From: Fidelibacterota bacterium 46_43
GTDB lineage: Bacteria > Fidelibacterota > Fidelibacteria > Fidelibacterales > Fidelibacteraceae
Length of the DNA: 5,020 nt
Direction: 5' to 3'
Assembly: GCA_001509335.1 (NCBI GenBank)
Contig: LGGY01000050.1
Coordinates: forward strand, 1 to 5,020
Under the pieces are notes generated by a model that saw only the letters and a list, made by a program, of their open reading frames with translations, was not told the DNA's origin and made no database searches. This document shows positions 1-5,020 of the stretch, in pieces. Positions within the stretch are counted from its first letter, which is position 1; every line of letters begins with the position of its first letter. The position numbers and the translations under genes were made by a program.

Positions 1-363
1 AAAAAGCTCCGGAAAACGGTTATGAAAATCGTCACCAATTCCCAGGGGATTGAGGAGCCGAAAGATCCTGATTCATGCAGCATTTTTGCCTTGTATAAGC
101 TTTTTGCCACACCGGAGCAGCAGGAAAAACTGGCCGCGCGTTACCGGGCCGGTGGTATGGGATGGGGTGAAGCAAAACAGGAACTCTTTGAAGTGATGAA
201 TGCATACCTGAAGCCCATGCGGGAAAAGTATTTCTCCATTATGGAAAACAAGGATGAGATAGACCGGATCCTGAAAGAGGGATCGGATAAAGCCCGGCAG
301 GTTGCTTCCCGCACCGTAGCCCGGGTACGGAAAGCCATCGGCGTGAATACCTTTTATTTGTGA
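1..363 (+). CDS. trpS: Tryptophanyl-tRNA synthetase, C-terminal 120 residues (partial, 5' end outside window)
   Basis: Class I aminoacyl-tRNA synthetase that charges tRNA-Trp with tryptophan in the cytoplasm. The reading frame is open from base 1 (K-L-R-K-T-V, then M-K-I-V-T at base 22), so the ATG at 22 is an internal Met and not the start. The stretch K-I-V-T-N-S-Q-G followed by E-E-P-K-D-P-D is the segment that follows the KMSKS loop in bacterial TrpRS. The next blocks, ALYKLF, YRAGGMGWGEAK and a final helix with KARQVASRTVARVRKAIGV, are the usual C-terminal tRNA-binding helical region. The catalytic HIGH-type and KMSKS motifs lie upstream of the window and cannot be checked. The stop is TGA at 361-363 and scpA begins 7 bases later, so the two are probably co-transcribed. 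The family assignment is secure from the motif order; nothing looks disrupted in the visible part. Confidence 0.95.
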   Translation, partial: KKLRKTVMKIVTNSQGIEEPKDPDSCSIFALYKLFATPEQQEKLAARYRAGGMGWGEAKQELFEVMNAYLKPMREKYFSIMENKDEIDRILKEGSDKARQVASRTVARVRKAIGVNTFYL

Positions 364-370
364 GTCCTGA

Positions 371-1102
371 ATGTCCCCGGAAAATTACAATATCGAACTG
401 GATGTCTTCGAAGGTCCCATGGACCTCTTGCTCTATTTCATCAAGCGGGATGAAATCAATATTTATGATATTCCCATTGCCAGGATCACCCGGGAGTATC
501 TGGAATATCTGGATTTAATGCAGACCCTGAATCTGCGGATTGCCGGCGAATTTATTGCCATGGCCAGCACCCTGATGCAAATTAAGGCACGGATGCTTTT
601 ACCCCGGTTTTCCAGCCCCGAAGATGAAGATGTGGAAGATCCCCGTTCTGAGCTTGTCCGAAAACTCGTTGAATATCAACAATTTAAAGAATTGGGCGAA
701 GAATTACGCCAGCTTGAGGGGCAATCCATCGGACATTTTCCACGGAGACCGGATCTGAGCCATATAGATACTTCCGTCGAGGCGGAGGAAGTGCTGCAAA
801 AAGTAACCCTTTTTGATATCCTGGCTGCCTTTAAAAAAGTGCTGGATCGTCTGCCTGAAGGGCCAGCCGAACACCAGGTCAATAAACTGGAAGTGAGTAT
901 CAAAGAGCAGACAGCGTATATTTACAGCCATTTTATTAAAAAATCCAAAATCCGTTTTTCCGAATTGGCCGGAGGAATTCAGAAACGAATTGTGTTAATC
1001 GTGACTTTTCTGGCTATCCTTGAAATGATCCGTACCCAACAGATCCGGGTATATCAGGAAGGTATTTTTGACGATTTTATCCTTGAAAAAGTGGAGTCTT
1101 GA
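371..1102 (+). CDS. scpA: Segregation and condensation protein A (ScpA, kleisin subunit of SMC-ScpAB)
   Basis: ScpA is the kleisin that bridges the two heads of the SMC dimer and binds ScpB, forming the bacterial condensin that organises and segregates the chromosome. The 243 aa length is normal for the family. The N-terminal signature LDVFEGPMDLLL (residues 10-21) is followed by INIYDIPIARIT and a helix with IAGEFIAMASTLMQIKARMLLP, the part that contacts the SMC neck. A charged linker (about 80-180) leads to the C-terminal winged helix (about 185-240, with KIRFSELAGG and LEMIRTQQIRVYQEG) that binds the SMC cap. The start at 371 is forced: the codon just upstream (368-370) is an in-frame TGA and there is no later Met before the conserved block. 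No clear Shine-Dalgarno sequence precedes it, so translation is probably coupled to trpS 7 bases upstream. The stop TGA at 1100-1102 touches or overlaps the start region of scpB. Confidence 0.96.
   Translation: MSPENYNIELDVFEGPMDLLLYFIKRDEINIYDIPIARITREYLEYLDLMQTLNLRIAGEFIAMASTLMQIKARMLLPRFSSPEDEDVEDPRSELVRKLVEYQQFKELGEELRQLEGQSIGHFPRRPDLSHIDTSVEAEEVLQKVTLFDILAAFKKVLDRLPEGPAEHQVNKLEVSIKEQTAYIYSHFIKKSKIRFSELAGGIQKRIVLIVTFLAILEMIRTQQIRVYQEGIFDDFILEKVES
1093..1096 (+). promoter_or_regulatory. Ribosome-binding site GGAG deciding the scpB start
   Basis: GGAG lies inside the last codons of scpA. Its spacing is 2 bases to the TTG at 1099, too short for normal initiation, and 11 bases to the ATG at 1108, slightly long but workable. 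This favours ATG 1108 as the scpB start. Translation is probably coupled to termination of scpA at 1100-1102. Confidence 0.5.
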
Positions 1103-1107
1103 CAAGT

Positions 1108-1746
1108 ATGGATATGACAGAATTGAATGCCCGTATTGTGGAAGCACTGCTTATTGCATCTGAAACACCGGTGACTCAGTCCAGACTGAATGAATGCCTG
1201 GATGACGGTCACCAGATTGATTTGGCAGAGGCTGTAGATTATCTGAATACTCTCTATGAAGAACACGGACACAGTTTTCTTATCAAAGGCGTTGCCGGGG
1301 GATATCAGTTGGTTACGAAAAAAGACTATGAAGGATATATCCGTCGCTTTCTGAACCGCTCCGGCAGGATCCGTCTGTCCTACGCTGCATTGGAAACTCT
1401 GGCAATCGTTGCCTATAAACAGCCTGTAAGCCGGCCGGATATTGATGCCATCCGGGGAGTCAATTCAGAAGGGGTTATCAGCACCCTGCTGGAAAGGGAT
1501 TTGATTGCGGTACAGGGGCGGAGCGATGCACCAGGACGGCCCTTACTGTATGGGGTCACGCAGGAATTTCTCCGGTATTTCGGACTCAACTCCACATCGG
1601 ATCTGCCCAGACTCAAAGAGTTGAAGGAAATTCTTCATGCCCATTCCGGTGATTATGCCTACCGGGAGGATGTCCCCGATGAAATGATCAATGTCCCGGA
1701 AGAAAATGATAGTGACGATGGTGAAGAATCTGATCCGGATACATAA
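1108..1746 (+). CDS. scpB: Segregation and condensation protein B (ScpB, winged-helix partner of ScpA)
   Basis: ScpB forms a dimer that wraps the central linker of ScpA and tunes SMC ATPase activity. Two winged-helix domains are visible: the first begins with ARIVEALLIASETPVT and ends with GGYQLVTKKDY; the second holds SYAALETLAIVAYKQPVSRPDI and IRGVNSEGVISTLLERDLI, followed by the hallmark GRSDAPGRPLLYGVT. This is strong family evidence. Two starts are possible. A TTG at 1099 overlaps the scpA stop (TTGA) and gives 215 aa; ATG at 1108 gives 212 aa. I prefer 1108 because the only visible ribosome-binding site, GGAG at 1093-1096, is 11 bases from that ATG but only 2 from the TTG; a further ATG lies at 1114. 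The last 31 residues form a strongly acidic, low-complexity tail (14 Asp/Glu) after the conserved fold. The gene ends in tandem TAA TAA (1744-1749), 13 bases before the next gene. Confidence 0.95.
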   Translation: MDMTELNARIVEALLIASETPVTQSRLNECLDDGHQIDLAEAVDYLNTLYEEHGHSFLIKGVAGGYQLVTKKDYEGYIRRFLNRSGRIRLSYAALETLAIVAYKQPVSRPDIDAIRGVNSEGVISTLLERDLIAVQGRSDAPGRPLLYGVTQEFLRYFGLNSTSDLPRLKELKEILHAHSGDYAYREDVPDEMINVPEENDSDDGEESDPDT

Positions 1747-1747
1747 T

Positions 1748-1753
1748 AAAGGA
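1748..1753 (+). promoter_or_regulatory. Ribosome-binding site of the rluB-type gene
   Basis: AAAGGA, 6 bases before the ATG at 1760, is a good Shine-Dalgarno match at normal spacing. It overlaps the second of the two tandem TAA codons that end scpB, consistent with a compact operon junction. Confidence 0.6.
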
Positions 1754-1759
1754 TGAACC

Positions 1760-2479
1760 ATGAGACTGAATAAGTTTTTAGCCCACAGCGGTGCCGGATC
1801 CCGGCGGAAGTGTGATGACCTGGTTTTTCAGGGACGGGTGACTGTAAACAAATCGGTGATTAAAGAACCGGGGGCCGATATAGATCCTGAGAAAGATTGT
1901 GTGATGGTGGATGGTGAACAGGTGGAGTTGAAGAAGGTGTATACATACATCAAACTTCACAAACCGGCCGGATATATCACCAGCCGGAAAGACCCACACT
2001 ACAGCCGTACCGTAATGGACCTGGTGCCCCGGATTCTGGATGTACGCCCGGTAGGGCGCCTGGATGTGGATACAACAGGTGTGCTTCTCATGACGGATGA
2101 CGGAGATTTGCTCCACAAGCTGACCCATCCCAGGCATGAGGTGGAAAAAAAATATGACGTGTGGTTAAAATGGCCTCCCAACAGCGGAGATCCTGAAACA
2201 GAACTGTCCAAAGGCATTATCCTTGAAAACGGTGACCGGGTAAAGGGGGATGCCCATCCTCAAAACAGTAAAAAAACCCATTATCTTGTAGTGCTCAGGG
2301 AAGGTAAAAAACGGGAAATCAAGCGCATCTTTCGCTATTTTGGAACCCAGGTCATCCGTTTGCACCGTTTTGAATTCGCCGGAATCCGGGTGGATGATCT
2401 TGCCGAAGGAAAATGGAAAAAACTGACCCCACAGGAAATTGAGCACTTAAAATCTCTTGTTAACACATCTTCAACCTGA
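1760..2479 (+). CDS. rluB: Ribosomal large subunit pseudouridine synthase, RsuA/RluB/RluE/RluF family (RluB-like)
   Basis: Enzyme that isomerises a specific uridine of rRNA to pseudouridine. The 239 aa length fits the RluB/RsuA group. An S4 RNA-binding domain occupies about residues 1-60 (MRLNKFLAHSGAGSRRKCDD, then GRVTVN). The catalytic domain follows: KLHKPAGYITSRKD near 65-78, then the motif PVGRLDVDTTGVLLMTDDG, in which Asp102 of GRLD is the expected catalytic aspartate. The C-terminal block EGKKREIKRIF (191-201) and VIRLHRFEFAGI complete the family pattern. All key residues are present. It sits 13 bases after scpB, as is common for this family, which suggests a 23S rRNA target and an RluB-type role; the exact uridine cannot be read from the sequence, and RsuA (16S) or RluE/F specificity remain possible. 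Last gene of the plus-strand run; it converges on the patatin gene. Confidence 0.92.
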   Translation: MRLNKFLAHSGAGSRRKCDDLVFQGRVTVNKSVIKEPGADIDPEKDCVMVDGEQVELKKVYTYIKLHKPAGYITSRKDPHYSRTVMDLVPRILDVRPVGRLDVDTTGVLLMTDDGDLLHKLTHPRHEVEKKYDVWLKWPPNSGDPETELSKGIILENGDRVKGDAHPQNSKKTHYLVVLREGKKREIKRIFRYFGTQVIRLHRFEFAGIRVDDLAEGKWKKLTPQEIEHLKSLVNTSST

Positions 2480-2616
2480 CTGAAACTTATCCCATATAAA
2501 TCAAAATTTTAATAACAAATAATTCAACAGCAGGACACGTAACTCACAACACATAACTCCAACTCAGAAACAGGGCTTGCCCTGTCGCTACGGTTCTCCA
2601 CTCATAACTCTCAACT
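2480..2616. other. Convergent intergenic region, AT-rich then repeat-bearing
   Basis: The 137 bases separate the 3' ends of the pseudouridine synthase (plus) and the patatin gene (minus). The first part, about 2480-2535, is AT-rich with an AAAATTTT palindrome at 2503-2510 but no GC stem. The second part holds the inverted repeat and AACTC words described separately. No ORF of interest and no stem followed by a T-run is visible on either strand, so how the two converging transcripts end is unclear. Confidence 0.7.
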
Positions 2617-2617
2617 C
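2538..2617. repeat. Putative dispersed intergenic repeat: AACTC words flanking a short palindrome
   Basis: Five AACTC words lie at 2541-2545, 2555-2559, 2561-2565, 2606-2610 and 2613-2617 (GAGTT on the minus strand). Two near-identical copies of about 14-15 bases (2552-2565 and 2603-2617, differing by a one-base indel and one neighbouring base) flank a central GC-rich palindrome at 2570-2585. The direct-repeat/palindrome/direct-repeat layout and the contrast with the surrounding AT-rich spacer suggest one copy of a repeat family scattered through intergenic regions. That family status is inference from style; only one copy is in this window. The right end reaches the first base of the patatin stop codon (complement at 2617-2619). 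Confidence 0.5.
2570..2585. repeat. Perfect 7-bp inverted repeat with TT centre
   Basis: ACAGGGC, then TT, then GCCCTGT. The arms are exactly complementary and GC-rich. The right side continues with CGCTAC (2586-2591), but the left side has TCAGAA where a longer palindrome would need GTAGCG, so the symmetry stops at 7 bp. A two-base loop is too tight for an RNA hairpin unless the innermost pair opens, and no T-run follows on either strand, so it is not a canonical terminator. Confidence 0.75.
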
Positions 2618-4803
2618 TAAAAAGGATATCCAATACTAATATGTGTGATAATATCCGACCGGTTGAAATTCTTGCCTGCGGTGAGCTTGATCGGACCGAT
2701 GGGACTGTTGTAACCATAGGATAATCCCATTCCGTAATGGTATTTGCCGAATTTAATCAGTTGGGATATTTCATCAGCAACCATTCCGCCGTTCAGGGTG
2801 GTGAAAAAGTAATTATTTTTGGATAGTCTGTTCCGAAGGGAAAATGAGAAAGCAGAAAGCTGAGTCCCCGTCAATTCCATCACCTGGTATCCAAAGAGGG
2901 GGATAAAGTTTAAACTTTGAACACCTGATCCGCCCATATAAAACTTGTGCAAATCCGGGATGTTTTTTGTGTCGGAAAAACCAAAATTGAGCGAACGGAC
3001 GATCACGGCATTTTTATTCAGGGGAATGGCTTTGTCAACGCGCACTGTAAGAGTGGAATAAGGGTTGTATTTAAAGTCCGAATGACTTGAATAGACCGAT
3101 CCGGTAATCTGCCGGATAAGCAAATCGGCATACACGCCTTCTTCGGGGAAAAAACGGTTGTCGTAGGAATCATGATGCAAGTGAAAAAAAGCAAAAGGAA
3201 TGTTGAATGTTGATTCAGGATATGAACCGATGATTGTTTTGAAACGGGTCAGCTCATTCTGGAGCCCCAGGTGGATATACATATTGTCAGCCGGACTGGA
3301 GTGAAGCATCATGGCTACAGACGCGTACCGGAGATCAAGTTCCTGGGTCCGGTTGTGATTTTCATAAAGATAGGTTGTAAAATTCTGAAGCTGAATGCGC
3401 ATTCCCACTCCCGGGGCGTATTTCCAGGAAGTGTAGTAAAAGAGATTGCTTGTCAAAGCCGGATTCCCGCCCAGCATAAGATCCGTCGAAAATTTGGATC
3501 CGTCGATGAGAATATTCCGAAAGGTCAGATTCAGCAGCAGCAGAGATTTCAGGTGGTCATCGTAGTGGACACCCACTTTCAGAAAGTTTGATGAATTTTC
3601 AATGACTCTGACGATTAAGCGGACACCGCCGGTACTCATAGGTTCCAGCTTATAATTTACCTGCTCAAAAAACTGGCTGCCATATACCCGGTCTATGGCG
3701 TTTTTTAACTCCTCCGGTGTGATCCACTGTGGCGGAAAAATGTTTAGTTTGCTCAGGATGACTTCTTCAGACACATTTTTAAGTCCCACCAGGGATAATT
3801 CACGTATGTGGAGGCGCTCAATTTGTGTAGTGGGGATAAAGCGGACTCCCTCTTTCTGCCGGATATTCAGAGAATCCATCAGTCCTTTTATCCGGGGCAA
3901 GGCTTCTAAAGCAGCTTTTTCCCCAATCCGGATCAGGGAATCTACAGCTGCATTGGTAAAATTTGCTGCCGTCAGGTTCCCAATTTCCGGTACAATGAGG
4001 ATATCTGCCTTTTTTTGTTCTACAAGATTGCTGGCATTGCTTTGAAAAAGGGCAGTTTGTCCCATGATAAGCAGGGCAGAAGTGAGCTGGGACCTGTCAA
4101 ACAGAGGGGTGGCCACATCCACGGCGATGGTGACATCTGCACCCATTTCCAGGGCATCGGAAACAGGAAGATTTCGCACAACACCACCGTCTACTAAAAG
4201 TCTGCCGTCAATTTCCACCGGGGTAAAGATCGAAGGGACTGCCATACTGGCCCGGAGGGCATCGGCAAGATAGCCATCTTTTAGTACAACGGCTTCACCG
4301 GTTTCAATATCCGTGGCAACACAACGGTAGGGAATGGGGAGTTCACTGAAATCCTTGATATGGTGAACAGGTAATGTGAGATTGGAAAGTTTGTTGGAAA
4401 TATTGTGTCCGGCAATGAGTCCCAACGGCAAGGTGACTTTTCCCTCTTTCAACGGAAAAGAAGCGATGAATTTTTCTGCATCCTCTTTTTCCTCAATGGC
4501 AATATTTTTTCGGGAAATCCGGTCTGAAAACATGAGTTCCCAATCCATTTCACGGGCAATGCGCTCCAGGGCGTCAGCATCATACCCCATGGCATAGAGT
4601 CCGCCTACAATGCTGCCCATACTGGTTCCCGTGATGATATCCGGCCGGATGCCTTCTTTCTCCAAGACCTTAATAACTCCGATATGGGCTAATCCCCTGG
4701 CACCACCTCCACTAAGGACGAGTCCTAATGTTGTCTGCCCGGCTCGCAGTATTCCGCTAACTATCAAGAGAAGAAAAAGAAGTCTGATACCTTGTTTGTG
4801 CAT
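2617..4803 (-). CDS. Patatin-like phospholipase with POTRA and outer-membrane barrel (PlpD-like, type Vd autotransporter)
   Basis: A 728 aa protein predicted to carry a lipid acyl hydrolase across the outer membrane through its own barrel. Domains in order: signal peptide (about 1-21, KQGIR then a Leu-rich core, likely cleaved after Ala21); patatin domain (about 26-305) with oxyanion-hole loop SGGGARG (31-37), nucleophile Ser61 in GTSMG, and Asp205 in DGG, so the Ser/Asp dyad is complete; one POTRA domain (about 330-402, around SLVGLKNVSEEVI and YGSQFFEQVNY); and a bacterial surface antigen/Omp85-type barrel (about 403-728) ending in HISIGYPF with the terminal Phe expected of a barrel signal. 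In Pseudomonas PlpD this arrangement yields a phospholipase A1; the substrate here is inferred. The canonical VRGF-type L6 motif of Omp85 barrels is not seen; the equivalent stretch (621-639) reads YMGGSGVQSLNF. The start ATG is preceded by GGTGAT, a match to the extended Shine-Dalgarno. An upstream minus-strand gene ends 71 bases away. Confidence 0.94.
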   Translation of the reverse strand: MHKQGIRLLFLLLIVSGILRAGQTTLGLVLSGGGARGLAHIGVIKVLEKEGIRPDIITGTSMGSIVGGLYAMGYDADALERIAREMDWELMFSDRISRKNIAIEEKEDAEKFIASFPLKEGKVTLPLGLIAGHNISNKLSNLTLPVHHIKDFSELPIPYRCVATDIETGEAVVLKDGYLADALRASMAVPSIFTPVEIDGRLLVDGGVVRNLPVSDALEMGADVTIAVDVATPLFDRSQLTSALLIMGQTALFQSNASNLVEQKKADILIVPEIGNLTAANFTNAAVDSLIRIGEKAALEALPRIKGLMDSLNIRQKEGVRFIPTTQIERLHIRELSLVGLKNVSEEVILSKLNIFPPQWITPEELKNAIDRVYGSQFFEQVNYKLEPMSTGGVRLIVRVIENSSNFLKVGVHYDDHLKSLLLLNLTFRNILIDGSKFSTDLMLGGNPALTSNLFYYTSWKYAPGVGMRIQLQNFTTYLYENHNRTQELDLRYASVAMMLHSSPADNMYIHLGLQNELTRFKTIIGSYPESTFNIPFAFFHLHHDSYDNRFFPEEGVYADLLIRQITGSVYSSHSDFKYNPYSTLTVRVDKAIPLNKNAVIVRSLNFGFSDTKNIPDLHKFYMGGSGVQSLNFIPLFGYQVMELTGTQLSAFSFSLRNRLSKNNYFFTTLNGGMVADEISQLIKFGKYHYGMGLSYGYNSPIGPIKLTAGKNFNRSDIITHISIGYPF

Positions 4804-4874
4804 GAATCACCCATAAAAAATGCCATGAAAATATACAAGGTTTCCCCCTGGAATTAAATCCCTTAAATGTGTCA

Positions 4875-5020
4875 TCAGAACATGGAATAGATAGTTTTTA
4901 CATCGTCACGGGTCATGGGATGGGGTCCCTGGACAAAACCTTTCCGGTTCTGGTTTAAAGCAAATACATGGTCAGTTAATAAGTCTATATCCGGGTTCTG
5001 GATGTTTAAATCCTTCCAGG
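4875..5020 (-). CDS. C-terminal 47 residues of an unidentified protein, possibly an iron-type alcohol dehydrogenase (partial)
   Basis: An open minus-strand frame runs from the window edge (5018, with two further bases of a codon) to TGA at 4875-4877. It reads W-K-D-L-N-I-Q-N-P-D-I-D at its beginning and ends in GPHPMTRDDVKTIYSMF. The frame has no internal stop and its composition resembles real protein. The end pattern, a Pro-rich turn followed by T-x-D-D-V-x-x-I-Y, recalls the final helix of iron-dependent (group III) alcohol dehydrogenases such as butanol or lactaldehyde reductases. The usual TNPR wording is absent and the metal-binding His residues lie outside the window, so the function is tentative. 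It is upstream of, and in the same direction as, the patatin gene with a 71-base gap, so read-through transcription is possible but no functional link is evident. Confidence 0.6.
   Translation of the reverse strand, partial: WKDLNIQNPDIDLLTDHVFALNQNRKGFVQGPHPMTRDDVKTIYSMF

Noticed and set aside
22..24. ATG at 22 as the start of a short 113-residue gene
   Set aside because: The frame is open upstream and the preceding residues K-L-R-K-T-V continue the TrpRS alignment, so this is an internal methionine of a gene cut by the window edge.
1778..2137. 119-codon minus-strand open frame
   Set aside because: It lies wholly within the well-supported pseudouridine synthase gene, has no recognisable domain and looks like an antisense shadow.
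2538..2617. CRISPR-like repeat array
   Set aside because: The repeated words are only 5-15 bases, irregularly spaced, with no uniform spacers and no cas genes nearby.
3271..4816. Several plus-strand open frames (3271-3591, 3695-4045, 4015-4197, 4064-4273, 4376-4597, 4610-4816)
   Set aside because: All are antisense to the patatin gene, which has intact motifs throughout; their Ser/Arg-rich or irregular translations match no family.
4830..4860. Possible minus-strand promoter before the patatin gene (TATATT at 4835-4830)
   Set aside because: The -10-like hexamer is in AT-rich sequence and the only -35 candidate at correct spacing (TTAATT) is a poor match, so it is not supported enough to annotate.

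Overview
The window looks like an ordinary chromosomal segment from a diderm (Gram-negative-type) bacterium of moderate GC. The clearest evidence for an outer membrane is a patatin phospholipase joined to a POTRA domain and an outer-membrane barrel. Barrel wording and intergenic style suggest the Fibrobacteres-Chlorobi-Bacteroidetes neighbourhood or related candidate phyla, but this is an impression only; no rRNA or other phylogenetic marker is present.

Left half, plus strand (1-2479): a tightly packed housekeeping run. It holds the C-terminal end of tryptophanyl-tRNA synthetase (trpS, cut by the window edge), then scpA, scpB and an RsuA/RluB-type pseudouridine synthase. Junctions are a 7-base gap, a very short gap or 4-base overlap depending on the scpB start, and a 13-base gap, so the run is most likely one operon. 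ScpA and ScpB are the non-SMC subunits of the SMC-ScpAB condensin; the flanking genes serve tRNA charging and 23S rRNA modification. scpA-scpB-rluB linkage is common in bacteria and the order here is not new.

Middle (2480-2616): a 137-base convergent gap. It contains a perfect 7-bp inverted repeat flanked by repeated AACTC words, which looks like a copy of a dispersed intergenic repeat. No canonical intrinsic terminator is visible.

Right half, minus strand (2617-5020): a full-length PlpD-like patatin (728 aa: signal peptide, patatin domain with an intact Ser/Asp dyad, one POTRA, C-terminal barrel). It is preceded after 71 bases by the last 47 codons of another minus-strand gene, tentatively an iron-type alcohol dehydrogenase.

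I found no mobile element, CRISPR array, RNA gene or undescribed multi-gene system. The items most worth checking are the intergenic repeat and the altered L6 motif in the patatin barrel.
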